Shown here: positions 1 through 13,100 of the stretch, piece by piece
Position numbering within the stretch: position 1 is the first letter of the stretch
How the letters are laid out: every line of letters starts with the position of its first letter
Origin: Lutjanus erythropterus
Taxonomy: Eukaryota; Chordata; Actinopteri; Lutjaniformes; Lutjanidae
Length of the DNA stretch: 64,000 nt
Assembly (NCBI GenBank): GCA_020091685.1
Contig: CM034591.1
Span: forward strand, 12,534,833 to 12,598,832
Reading direction: 5' to 3'
Made by a program: the position numbers and the translations under genes
The notes under the pieces: model-generated
Seen by the model: the letters and a program-made list of their open reading frames with translations, nothing else
Database searches by the model: none
What the model was told of the DNA's origin: nothing

Positions 1-3000
1 TTTTTGCACTATTTTCATAAATAAGTTGGCAGTAGAACAGAGGCATTTGTGCATGAAAGTTGTAAGATAAAATAAGAGGATGAGCTAGAACTGTATTAAT
101 CCTGAAGGAAATTCTTGTGACAGATTGCTCCAGAATTACAGTAACATCAATACAGCATCAAATAAGTGAAATATAAATATAAAATGTAAAGTGTATAAGG
201 AGCAAATGCACAGGAACAGACAGTGCACAGTGCTTAATAGAATAATAACAGAAGTATGATAAGTTTAGTAGAAAAGTAAGCTAAATAGAAAAAGTAGTAA
301 TGAAAAGTAATATTGCACCAGATAATAAATGTAAAGACACAAGAACTGAACAGATGTGTACATGATAATAATGAAAAGTATTAGTGGTAGTGATAGTGAA
401 AATAATATTGCAGTGTGTCTTAAAACATGACATTAACGTAATATAGAAAATAATATTGCGCATATGGCTAAAAAATATTGCATATGGTACTGAACACAGT
501 GTAGCCCCTAATACTGAAAAGTAATACTGCACTTTTCAAAAATTAAACATAATAGAAAAATACTATCACACAGGAGAACTTAAAGTAATATTGTACATGA
601 TATTAAAACATGACATTAAATGTAATACAACACTGGTCTTGAATCTGACAATGAACACTAATGAAAACCTGAGTTCAGTGGGGATTCTGACTCGATAAAT
701 GAGCACTTCTTATCAAAACTTGGAAAACAAGATGATCAAAAACATCCCGTCAGCTCACACATAATGGCCCTGAGGAGCAATGACTTGATTTTATTGGCTC
801 CATAGAGGGTTTTCTTTCTTTCTATAGAGTAACTTATATTTTACACATCAAGGTCAGGCCTGCTCAGCCTGTGGAAACAGTTGTGTAATGTCGCTTTTTT
901 GACTCTGATGGGAGCCTGCCAAAATCTGAGAAAATAACCCTGAGTTTGAGATTGTAGGCTATAATTTTTTAATAGGAAGCATGTGCGACAAACTGACGGG
1001 ATCTGAAAAAGACGCTATGACTGTAATGCATCATGGGAAGTGTAGGATCCAGGGAAACTAAAGGGAGACTGTGGGCCTCCTGTCAGACAAAGTTTGGACA
1101 AAGACCACCCCCCCCCCCCTTAGTTTACCTGCTTAGTTTTTCTAAATTCCTGGATGTCTATCTGATCATGATCATGTTATTTAATCCCTCAGACACTCAA
1201 TAATTCAGCCAAGATAGTTTAATATCGCTGTATGATATAACTTCAGACTACAACAAAAACATAAAAAATGAGATGCAGGTGAGGAAGAGGGCGAGGAAGG
1301 CCAGGCAGTTGCAGGGCACATGAGGGAAGAGGGAGCAGGTGTGACAACGAGTGGGAGGGAAGGTCCAAGGGCACCTGGTGGATGGAAGGAAAAAGGCAAT
1401 GAAGGGGCCTGTAGGGGAACAGAAATATGGCTGGGAGGAAGGACAGGGAGACAGACTGTGACAATTTTATCAACCAAAAATATAGCAGAATGCATGCTGT
1501 AAAAAAATGTATTTTATTAATTACACCCTGTTCCCTTAACTTGCATATTCACCTCGGGGGGACGGAAAGTCTAATGCAAGACAAAACTATATTTTCTAAT
1601 CAAATAATGCATTATTTTAGATTCATGGTCCACCTGAATTGTGTGTGTGTGTGTTTTTTTTAAGTTTTCCTGAGCTCTCTGAGTCAAATAGGCTATTGTT
1701 AAGTCAGGCAAATGTTAGCAGTTATATTAATTATATTAAACAAACTAAAATGACATTTTGTCCTGAACTTGTACTATTAGCAGAATTTAACTTTTAAAGG
1801 AAACAAGTGAGTTGGGAAATTGGAAACTTTTAAATTGACTCACCTTGAATTAAAGCTGCATTAATGCAAACATTTTATTTGAAAACAATCAGATTATTAA
1901 GTACATATGATTTAAAGCAATTGCTTTCATCTAACTTGGTAACTTTGAAAAAAACTTTTCTGTCATTGCAAACTTTGAGTTACCAATTTAATTTTTTAAG
2001 TTTGTCCTATAATTCTCCTTTTTCATTGTAGAACAAAATCAGGGCTGTAACTAAAACAGAAGATACTAAGGTTGTGTCCTTGGTATATTATTTCTGGAAA
2101 TTTGAGTGTTACATTTATAATTAGAAAACTAAAATGGTGGGTTTTACTACTACTTTCTGGCAAACAAAAAATGACAGATTCAATACTTTTTCACCAGAAT
2201 ATTTGTCCCAACATTATAATGCTTTGAAACACTATTTAAGTGTTTATGTTTGGAGGTGAAATGTACAATAAATATTGATTAACATTTAACTGAACACAAA
2301 AAATCTAAAACTCCAAATTGTTATGAAAATGTAAAGGCTTTCTATTCGTCGCTGGATGATTGAGTAGAGGTGGAACAGTTTGGGGAAATTTCTAAAATTC
2401 GATAAACCTTGAAAAAGCGAAGATGTTTGTCATTTTTTAGTATATTCTAGCAGTATATTTATAGTAATTTGATGGCACTGCCTTTCTATACAATCAGTTT
2501 TATGTGCAGTCAGAAAACATTCTCTAAATCAGACACAAACTTGTAAAAGTTGACTGACAGGAGAAACTCAGTCAGGTAAAGGATTCAGTGTGGTGGAACC
2601 AGTAGGTGGCGCCATATCATTTCAAATGAAGCTGAATCCAAAATAACATGAAGTTAACTCTCAGGTCCAGATCCCCCTCAGCCTCTACAGCCTATTTGTT
2701 CCTGAGCAATGTCATCTTTGCTTAGTGTAATGATGGTTTTATGCTTCCACATTGAACAAAAATTCACTATAACACCAAACACATTAGGCCTCAGGCCCAA
2801 ACCCATTATGAGAAAAACGCTCCTTCCCTCGAGCTTCGTACAAAGAATCTATTGACAAACTAGTTCTGCTGCTTGTTTCGTACAGAGAGAATCACAGAGG
2901 TTTCATTATATCATTATGTATCGCTGCCATCTGCTGTATTGTTGATGGCCAGTGATGGGACAGGTGTTCGCTGACCACACATGTTTATACAAGCAAATAA

Positions 3001-3396
3001 TGAATCAGTAGTCCAGACTGCAAATACTGTGAGACAATATGTCCAACGGGGAGATAAAACATTATTCTTCTTTTTAAATGTTTGATATTACTGGATTTAA
3101 TGTCAGCTTGTGTACATGCACTTAATGTGGACAATGTGGCATTTTTTTTCCCTGAGAGCTGCAGGAGAACTAAGAGCTGAAACTGAGCTGCTCAGAACAT
3201 GTAAAACAATACTAAGAGAGAGTGATATGGATAAAATCCTCTGTTACACTACTGTATATGTAATTTTATATTGGGAAAGCAATCTATCAGTATATTACTA
3301 TAATATTCATCAAAATACATACAGTTGCGTGTCATGGTATAAATGAGACAGAGAATTGTTTATGGATAAAATAGATGGATGAAAAGTGAATAATCC
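1..3396. other. AT-rich intergenic sequence downstream of skor1
   Basis: No exon-like open frame with splice sites was found on either strand. The only notable structures are a poly-C run near 1,107-1,119 and a dispersed repeat copy at about 1,085-1,215. Confidence 0.5.
1085..1215. repeat. dispersed repeat copy A, related to 60,095-60,245
   Basis: It shares the motif AATTCCTGGATGTCT and its flanks (a run of C, TGCTTAG, then AATT-AGCCA-GAT) with a second copy 59 kb away. This copy lacks the full second palindrome arm. The family is not identified. Confidence 0.5.
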
Positions 3397-3849
3397 CAGT
3401 GGTGGAAATTAACCAAGAGTGTTGTATCTGACATATACTTGTACTTAACTTGTGTGTTTCCATTTTCTGCTACTTTACACGTCAATGCCACTATTTCATA
3501 CAAAAATATAGCACATTTTACTCAAGTATATTTATTCTGCAGCTAACATTACGAGTTACTTTTCAGATAATGGATTTACATTCAAAACAATCAGTTTATA
3601 AAATAAGACGCATTGTTGTAGATTTAATTACATAAACAATGTAACAGTTAAAAATAACTCCATGTCGACCAGCTACAACGACCGGCTGCTGCTTACATGT
3701 TAATGCATCAATAATAATGATCCAGAGATTATAATTCACTATCACACAGGGATCATTCTGCCTAAAAAGTATATTTTGTTTCCAGTACATCCCTTCTTTC
3801 AATTAAAAGAAAAACTTTTTTCTATGTACATTTTCTTCCTCCACTACTG
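3397..3849. mobile_element. non-autonomous hAT-like element (CAGTGGTGGAA...CACTACTG ends)
   Basis: It starts CAGTGGTGGAAATTAAC and ends CTTCCTCCACTACTG, an imperfect terminal inverted repeat. Internal blocks (ACTTTTCAGATAATG, GACCAGCTACAACGACC, GGATCATTCTGC) match a very common teleost MITE family remembered for its TTTACTCAAGTA motif. No coding capacity. The target duplication is not preserved. Confidence 0.7.
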
Positions 3850-4464
3850 TTTATTCTGGCAAAATAAATGTACGACAAACAGGTATTTTGTCACACTGAT
3901 GCAAAAGTCTTATAAGCATCCTCTGCTGTCATAAAACAGTCCTGTTTATTGAGTTGTAACATCTTCTCCAGTGTAAACCTTTGTGACATTGTCTTTGTCC
4001 CGGTTTTTTTTTTTAATACATATTTTTTTGCTTGTTAATTTTCAATTATTTCTTTAGTTTGCAGTTTGTTTTTCCTAAATGTTCTATCATTAAGTTGTGG
4101 TAATGTGTAAATCGTGTAGTTTATTACCAGTGCATCATATACATGCACCACAGAGCATTGTTGGAACAAAGGGCACATTTTGAATTAGTGCCTTAAGTCC
4201 TACTTTAAATTTTTAAAGTTGCATAATTATGAAATTATCATGAAATAATTTATCATGCCAGTAGTCAGCAGCTTTCAGGCCTTCTGTCCTCAAATACTCA
4301 ACAGACTCAGTTTAGTTAAACTTTGGAGGGCTTTGGCATAACCTGAAAAACCTGAAATCACCTTGTTAAGGAGATTTTTTCCCTACAAGTTTCTCTGGAT
4401 GGATTACATGAGAGGGCCTACTGGACAGAGACGCCTGAGGCCGAGGTGTCGTGGGGCATCTGGA

Positions 4465-5335
4465 CCAACAAAGACATGAAAAACAACTAAAATGAGGCAC
4501 AAAACAACCACAGAGAGAAACTACAACAAAAAGATGCAAAACATATACAGAGCAGTGCAAAGTGATGAAAAAGACGAGGAAAACAACCATGAAGAGACGC
4601 AAAATAACCACAAAAAGATGCTTGAAGACTATGAAGAGAAGCAAAATTAAAATGACCAAAATGAGATGCAAAACGAGTGCAAAAAGGCAAAACATCTACA
4701 ATGTTGCGCAAAGTGAACAAATATACACAAAAATGCTCACAGAAAGATGCAAAACAACAACAAAGAGCCAGAACAACCACAAAGAGAGACAAAATGACAA
4801 CAAAGAGACACAAACCATCTACAGAGCAGTGCAAGTCACTAAAATAAGGCACAAAATAACCACAGTGGTGCAACACGAGCACAGGAACAAAGAGAGTCAA
4901 AATAACTACAAAGAGACACAAAACAAAGAGATGTAAAATTACCAAATAGAGATAAAAATCTATCTCAGAGAGGCAAAATGATCACAAAGACACTCAAAGC
5001 AACAACAAAGAAACACAAAATGACCACAAAGAGAGTTAACATGACTACAGAGACACAAAACAACCCCAAAGAGACGAAACCGACCTCAGAGATGCAAATC
5101 AATCACAAAGAGGCAAAAGAGGACCACACAGACAGACAAAATTAGTCCATATAGACACTAAACATCGACAGAATGGTGACTATGAAAAGGAGAAAAGATG
5201 ATAAAAGACTAAAAAGAGAAGCAAAATTACCAGAGAGATGCACAATGACCAAAGAGAGAAACAAAATGATCAAATAGAGACAAAAACACTCACAGGGATG
5301 TAAAACAACAACTATGAGATGCAAAACTTAATCTG
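4465..5335. repeat. degenerate minisatellite, units of about 21 bp (CAAAACAACCACAAAGAGAC)
   Basis: About 870 bp of loosely repeated units of the form ACAAAATGACCACAAAGAGA. The plus strand is strikingly poor in T throughout. Open frames read across it on both strands are low-complexity artefacts. Confidence 0.8.
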
Positions 5336-5424
5336 TAGTTATTTCCCTTTGAATCTGTGTGTCATCCATGAGGAGTGTGTAACGGGGGTCTGATGTATAT
5401 CTGAGTCCAGGGCCTCATTGTCAC

Positions 5425-5800
5425 ATGATCCATCCGTGCTTGTCACCAAATATCAGCCTCAATCAGGATTTTCTTATTGTTAAACAGCTAAATAAAGTTA
5501 CAGTGAAGCAGCCAATCATTCCCTCAGTAGTTCGGCTGTGTTCAGCCTTTCAGGCCTTGTTAGTATTCAAAGGGAACCGGCTTTGCCATGGAGGGCAATT
5601 ACGTTCACAGAGAATTAACATTCATTGTGTGTCGGTGACATTATGCGAGTATCTGTCTCAGTATGAAGCATCCAGGGAGCGAGAGCCGCGTAATCAATAT
5701 CTATTAGGCCTCCCATCAGAAGAATTAGATTTCACTATTAGATCAGCCTGCTCCCCTGACTCAACGTCAAACATTATAAGTTGACTGGACATGTCATGCA
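5425..5800. promoter_or_regulatory. candidate conserved non-coding element downstream of skor1
   Basis: A high-complexity island between a minisatellite and the skor1 3' UTR, with ATTA-type sites (GAATTAACATTCATTG, GCGTAATCAATATC). It contains a 119-codon plus-strand open frame without a recognisable domain or splice context. It is called by appearance only. Confidence 0.3.
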
Positions 5801-5949
5801 CTGATGTAGCAGGCTAATGAAAGAGATCATGTTGAACTCAAATACAATAAGAGGAAATATGATCCATCTCAGGAGGAGTCGTTCTGCGTGGAGGCCAGCA
5901 GGTGTCAGGCTCGCACCAGAGAAACAGGACATGAAGCAGAGAGCGGCTT

Positions 5950-7077
5950 TCACATTTTATTCATATTGACATGGGTACATACATAAATGGGTAGATTGTG
6001 TCAGAAACAAGGATTTTGTTTCTTTTAAAACTGCTCTCTCTGTGTTTTTTTTTTTTTTTTTTTACAAACCAAATGAGAGAAAATGAACTGCAGCTGTGTG
6101 AATGGCAGATTACACATATTTCATACAGTATTCTTTTGTTTTTTATAAAATCAGATCATCAGATGATAGGAAAAAGTTTTGGTTTTTGTCTGTTGTGACT
6201 CACATGTGATGATAGAAAAAACCCTGAAACAGAGAGGATTATGGGATCAGATTTGTGTTAAAATAGTCTAAACTGTACATCTATAAATGGCTCAAGACTT
6301 TTTTTTTATTTTAATCACTTCAAACTCAAAAGTGAAAGAAAATCTTTTATCGTTTGATGTCAAACCTGTTGAAGTAAGTGCTCGTAATAATAATGTGCTC
6401 TATTTTAAACATAAAGATCCTCATATTTTTTGATAAAAAGAATTTGGTATAGGACGGCATGGTCAAATTCAGAAATGATGCCCATTTAAAGTGCTTAATA
6501 ACAACATATACAGTGTTACAAATCATCTAAACAATAAATTAAACCAAAGACAGATAAATAAATAAATAACAAATATATGTAAAAACTCAAGATATTCAAA
6601 CAAGCAACAAAAGCTAAATAATGAGATACATTTCGAACATAATATCACAATTATACAAGCCATTGCACATCGTCACGTGATATATATATGTTTATGTATA
6701 TTGTTTTTTTCTTCTCAGAGTAGCTAAAGAGCAGACGACTTTGATTCCTCCTTGGTTTGAGCTTTGCAGCTTCAGATCGACAATCCTTTGATTCAACATA
6801 AAATGAAATAAATCCTGATCTCTTTCATTCCAGAGTTCAGTTTTTGTGGGGGGAGGTCGCTGCCAAAACCTCCTCCGAGTCCTCACTCAAGTGCTAAAAT
6901 CAGAAATGTGTCTGTACAGCAGGTTGGTTGGTAATCCTTGGGTTACAGGTGGGAGGTGAACACATGAGAGCTCTCCAGGCAGACCTGTGTGTGTGTGTGC
7001 ATGTGTGTGCATGTGTGTGTGTGCATGTGTGTGTTTTTTGGCTGTGCTGTGGGTCAGGTGCAGAGGCGTGCCGGGCA
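5950..7077 (-). other. skor1: probable skor1 3' untranslated region
   Basis: The minus strand runs from the TAG at 7078 with no further coding signal. Two AATAAA signals on the minus strand, at 6305-6310 and 5956-5961, are candidate poly(A) sites; the second would give a 3' UTR of about 1.1 kb. The region includes a TG/TGCA repeat at 6986-7034. The true end is not known from sequence alone. Confidence 0.5.
6986..7034. repeat. (TG)n microsatellite with CATG interruptions in skor1 3' UTR
   Basis: Runs of TG broken by regular CA steps; on the skor1 sense strand it reads as an (AC)n tract about 45 nt after the stop codon. It should be polymorphic. Confidence 0.9.
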
Positions 7078-7175
7078 CTATGGTGGCAGCAGCGGGGGTT
7101 TGAAGGTGCAGGCTCCGGTGCACTGACGAGGGGTGAGCATCTTACAGGAGAAATGGTGAAGGGCGTCATGAGCTT
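7078..7175 (-). CDS. skor1: skor1 last coding exon (residues 734-765 and stop)
   Basis: 98 coding nt after acceptor TCCTCCCCAG, ending in TAG. The peptide EAHDALHHFSCKMLTPRQCT matches the conserved SKOR tail, and the protein ends FKPPLLPP. The short Cys/His-containing tail is the most conserved end of the family. About 2.4 kb of intron separates it from exon 7. Confidence 0.95.
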
Positions 7176-10100
7176 CTGGGGAGGAACGAGTCCAACAATG
7201 AGAACATGCAGACAAACAGAAAACACTCACAAATTATTGCTCAGGTGTGACTTACAGGTTATTTATCTAATGTTGTTGTTAAAGGATGGGTTCACATGTT
7301 TTTTCAAGTCTTTCTTGAAATATTACTCGCATGCAGATATGCACACTAAGGCCATTTGTAGTTGTTGTAAATGTTCCTACTGTCAATAAAGAGATTTGGT
7401 CTTATTTAAATGCAAATGATCGGGGACAAAATGCATCATCAGAGCCTGGGAACCAGACAAATCTGGCTCATGTTTCATCTGCTCTGGCAGATACGTGTGG
7501 ACCCCCTCCCGTTCAGTGAGATTTTTACACATCCTCGCTCTCTGCAGGCCGATCACAACTGTTTATTTGTACGGGGTGGATTTGATATGATGACTGACAG
7601 GAGAGCATCACCAGTCTAGATTTGAAAAGTCACATGTCTTCACATGTTTCGAGTGCAGCGCCTCAAGTCTCACGAAAATCAGATCAAACTGTCAAAGCAG
7701 GCAGTGCTGATCAAATATGAATCGAGATTCTGTCTCTGCAGTGCCAGTCTCCTGCCTCAGATAATTTCAGAAATACACTTAAGTGCTGTTTAGCTGTAAT
7801 TTGAGAACATCTGTGACCAGGCCGGCATCACCCAAACTTGCATGTGCCACTCAGCACTGCGTCACATGTGTGTCCAGTTTGAATCAAGAGGCATTCTGGT
7901 CTCCTCCTGTCGATAACACGCCATGGAAATTGAAAAATGACCTGAGAGATTCAATGCATGGCTAACACAGTTCTAGCTCTAAATTCAGCTGAAGCTTATA
8001 CAATACAAACATACAATACACAAACAAATTTCCCATTTGTGTTTTCATGAGCCAGGTCTCCGTCCAAATGTTGTGCAAATTTTAACAGTTTTCAGAAAAT
8101 TGGTGAAGGAAATTCAATTTTGGGGAGTAACTAGTTACATGTAATGACATTAACATAATTGAGCTGTAAAATAAAAGTAACTTTCTCAGTTACTGAGAAA
8201 AAAAATGTCTAATTAAATGACAGTTACTAATTGAAATGTTGGTAATTACAAAGGAGTTACATGCAAATATATTCTTTTAGGTAAAAAGCCTTGATGTTGA
8301 ATTTCACATTCATTCTCTTGCTTTGCATCTTTTTGCTGCGCAGGAACGACATCTTTTGGCTTATTTCTGGAAACTGTGGGTCATCAAAGCTGTTAGGACA
8401 GATTTGAATGTAATATCATGAAGGTTCTGTCTCTACATCTAGACAGGCTTTACTCACTGGGTCACATGTCAGAGCAGTGAGTGACATGGATTTGTAGTTT
8501 GGGTGCTATTTGCATTTGTACCGCCTCTCATCTGCATCATCAAATCAATGCACATTGCTCTAAACATTTGTTAGAAAAGTAATCAAAAAGTAATAAAATT
8601 TAATAAGTTACATTACTTTGATGACACGAGTAGCAATCCGTAACCTATTACATTTCAAAAGCAACCTCCCCCACATGGAAGAAAATTTCAATCCACTACC
8701 AATTATCAGGAGTCGGTTCCCTGAGATAAACAGCTGGTGATGCTAATTATCCAGTCAGGTGCCATTAAACCACTGCAGAGGAGGAGGATGCAACAAGATG
8801 ATGTAATCTAAAAGAGCGCCAGTCAGACAAACGGAGGAAAACTTTTCAAGAGTCTGTTTCTCTTCCGCTCTGTCACATCTTGATTCATCGATAAATCAAC
8901 GTTTCCACATCAGCCAAACTTTCTTGAGATATTTCAGTGTTTTCTTTTTGAATTTTCAGCGTTTCCATTCGGGTGTTTTCCTCACTGAGTCGTGGTCTGT
9001 GTCTGCCTGCCATGGAGCCTGGTTCTGCTCGAGGTTTCTGTCTGTTTAAAGGGAGTTTTTCTCGCCACTGCTGCCTTAGTGCTTGCTCTTGGTGGGAATT
9101 GTTGGGTCTCTGTAAATAATATTATCAAGAGAACAGTCTGGACCCGCTCTGTGTGAAAAGTGCCCAGAGAAAATTGACTTCACTCCACTTGACTTGGTGG
9201 AGAGTTAGTAACAAAAAGAGGAAATTTTAAGTGAAAAAGACTGTAACCGACACTTCATTTGACTAATTCAGATTGCTGAAGCCTCAAATTGACTGAACTG
9301 ATATAATGTTTTGCAGCAGTGGCTGTGGATTTTCTCATCACGTACACTGAAATTGCCTTTGGAAACTATCCCTTTACAGCCAGGACGTACAGGAAAAGAA
9401 ACTAAAGCGACTAAAAGCATTTTGTTTTAAGAAAGACTTGAAAATATGCAAACCTATCCTTTAATGGTGTCTTACTGTAAAAATCGATCACACTGATCAC
9501 AGGAGGTGTTTAATAAAAAAGTAGCACTTGCATATTTATGTTTGTAGGCAAAAAAATGACATGTATGTATTTATGTTCCTTTTTTGGACCAGATAAAATT
9601 ACCTTTTAGCTTCTGCTGTATTGCATAACGAGCCTTTCTCTCTTGGTCCAACTCGCTGCACAAAGTGTCTATCCAAAAAAATAAAATGAATAAAAATAAA
9701 AATTGGTCAAAAAAAAAAAGGAAAAAAAGAAAATGTGAGTGTAGCATCTGAAGTGGATGAGTGTAATGTATGCCATTTGCCCCTATGGTATTTAGAGTGA
9801 CCCCTCTGTGTACTTGAACCCTGTATTTAAACTACTGTAACATTAAACCAATCCTTTAACGGGTGGCATTAGTTGCTGTCTACTGCATGTAACCGATACA
9901 GCACTACATAATGGTCTGTCTATTCAATTTTCCAGAGCATGATTTAGGAGAAAATAACCTTTGCAAACAAAACAACGTGGTTTCAGTTTCACCTTTTGAT
10001 ATCTAATAATTTACTCTTTAACTGCAGGAGAAAAAAAGATGGAGTTTACAGGAAAAAGGCTGCACACAAATCGCCAATATTTCAATATGCAAGTGTCACT

Positions 10101-13100
10101 TTTCCTTTCTTTTTTTGGTTCAGAGTCTACTTGGTTCAGATTGATTGATGTTATTTAAACGTTTTCTTTTACTGTGGCTCAGATTTTTTTCCCATAAACT
10201 TAAAGAGCATTGATCTACATCCGCTTTACAGTCATAATCTATGGAGGCACAGAGAAGTACAGAGAGAGAGACCAACCTCGAACAATCTGCAGCTGCTGGA
10301 CCATTTCCTCTCTGTAGGACAGCTCACGCTTCATTTGATCCTGAAAATTATCTGAAGAGTACCGAAGGCCACATCATCAGATGGAAACTCTCTGACATTG
10401 TGGAGGCAAATTTAAAGACACATTCCTGAGCTCAAAGGACAAAAATTACCCGCCGTTCTCCTCCAACATCTTCAGGCTGCAAGCACAGGGGTTAAAACCC
10501 AAACTAGTGCCGCAACAATTAGTCGATTAATTGATTAGTTGATTGAAATAATTTGTTTGTGAATGTTTCAAGCGTCAGGCCCAGATAAGTCACCAGACAG
10601 GAATATAATCACTTACATTACACAACAAAAAATGACTTTGTCCTCAAACTCTGCAAATAAAATCTGCCCCAGAAAAGGTTTCTTTCCAAAAATCCGGCTC
10701 AGGTTATGTCATCTTAAAATCATCATATAATGAAAAAATAAAATGTTAAATGCTCTGCATCTGCAACGATTAGTCGATTAATCAATTAGTTGACAAAAAG
10801 AAAATTAGCTGCCAACTATATTGATAATGGATCAATCATTTCAGTCATTTTTCAAGCAAAAATGTAAAACATTTGCTGGTCTTAAACGTGCTTTTCTTTT
10901 TTATTTGTGATCGCAAACGAAGAATCTTTGGGTTTTTGGATTGTTGGTGGAACAAAAGAACTGATCTGAAAACATCATTTTGTACTCTGGGAAATTGTGA
11001 AGAGCATTTTCTCCATCTTTTGGGCATTTTGTAGATTAAACAATAAACTGATTAATCATGAAAATAATCATCAAATTAATCTTTAGTTGCAGCCCTTGTT
11101 GGTGTTCAGTGAGGCTTGGAAGAGCCGAGATTAGAGTTGCAACCATTAGTCGACTAATTGATTATTCGAGTGATATGATGGGAATTGGCATTTCGGTAAC
11201 GGATTAATTTTTAAAGTAATTTTTTGTACACAAAAGGCAGAAAATGCTGTTTCCACCCTCTCAAATATATGTTTCCTGCTTTTCTCTGTTTTATATCATA
11301 TTAGACCAAACATCTTTTGGGTTTGGACCGACAAAACAAGACATTTAATGCTGTCACCTTGGAATCTGAGCATAAGTCACATTTTTTGACATTTTGTAGA
11401 CCAAACAATTAATTGTAGAAAATTAGATAAATCAGTAATGAAAATAATCTTAGTTGCAGCCCTCATCCAAACAAACACATCATGCCATCATCCCCCTGTG
11501 GCTTTCTTTGACTCACAAAATACATTCAAACTCACTTCTGTCCTACCTTTTAAATGCTGAAATTCTCTCTCCAGCTTTTTCCTCAGCTCAACTTGCTCCA
11601 CAAGCTGCTTCTGTAACTCCTCTGCAAAGCCAAAAGCCAAAACTCTGTCAGTTTTAACACCAAATTATTGTCATTCGCAGCAAAGAGATTAGACTAGATG
11701 CTTTTATTGTCATTGCATGTTAAGGATATAAAAAGCCCAAAAACTCAAGGTTCACTAATTACACCACGATTAAAAAAAAAGTCTATGAGGCAATATTTAT
11801 TGCTATATTAAAACAAAGAAGAGAGACAGGAGACCTTTATTAAATAATAAATCTGATGTGTACAGCATTTCTTGCTTGTATTTTTTCCCTTTTAATTTAA
11901 AGTGCTTCTGCTTCAAATCAAAAACAATGCAGCAGTCAGTAGCTGTCCTTTTATAAAATAGAATAAAAATAATTAAAGCTAGAATCAGCAGGATTTGACC
12001 AAACTGTTGGTAAATGCACCAGAAAAATTGTTTGTTGTTGTGTCTCATTCCCAGGACGTTCTGGGTTGGTAAAAATGTCCCGTGCACAGAAAAATGATAA
12101 GAAATACAGGCAGAGGGCAGCCATCACCACACACTTCTGATGCATGGGTCATACGTGACTATTGAAAAGGATTCTGTTTTATTTTTAGGAAAATGTTGCA
12201 TATTATGGCTTTAAAGAAAAGTGTCTGACTGCTTTTGCCTTTAAATAAAATAATGACATTGCAGTAGACATTGTCATTGTCCTTTATAGTATTGAGACAT
12301 GCTTTTAATTGTGATATCGTAAAATCTGATATATTGTTACACCCCTATTGGAAGTCAAACACAACAAACTTTGATTTGGCAGCAAACCACTCAACTTAGC
12401 AGCATATAAGTTGGTCTAAATATTAAAGAAATTAAATATAAAGAGACATGAATGTGACTCAAAGAATTATAAAATAAAATACTAGAGGAAAAAGCCATTA
12501 TTTACCCCAAAACACTGAAAAACACACAATCTGACACCCACAGTTCTTCTGCATAACAATCGGGGATGTGGTGCAATGACAAATCATGCACCAAAATGCA
12601 AATAACCACCAAACTCAACGCAAATATCCTCAAAAATCATGAGAAAATTAATTCTCTCCTCTACCCTATTCAATTTGACTCCACTTAATATGATATATTT
12701 GGGTTTTCTGTGCATGAAGATTGATGTCAGCTCAGTACACCGACTTCAGGTGCGTCTCCATCCTCGGTAAGAACCATCTGAGCGCTCTGCTCTGCTCTGC
12801 TCTCGCTGCTGCTGCTGCTGCTGCTGCCACAGTAATAATTGCCATGCGTTGCCTGGAGCCTGAGACGATAATAATGGAGTCCCAGGGTTTTTCCAAGCGT
12901 TGTAAAATAATTAGCTGCCGTGCCTCGGGGTTATGGCTCTGTTCGTTAAAATATTAATAGCCTCTAAACGATTTCCCTCTTACAATAATAAGTCAAAACT
13001 CCCACATCTCGTGATTAAGTGGTTTAACAACTATGGAAACACTTTAGGCCCCACAAAAATGTAAATTCACATTTAGATTTTGGCACGTCATCTTTAGCAG

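Noticed and set aside
4366..4945. Open frames of 109-152 codons on both strands
   Set aside because: They are translations of the T-poor minisatellite, without domains.
10450..10476. Possible 27-nt micro-exon between skor1 exons 5 and 6
   Set aside because: It has an AG and a GT (CTTGCAG...GTAATT), but in the skor1 frame it opens with a TGA stop, and mammalian SKOR1 joins the flanking exons directly. A poison exon is possible but unsupported.
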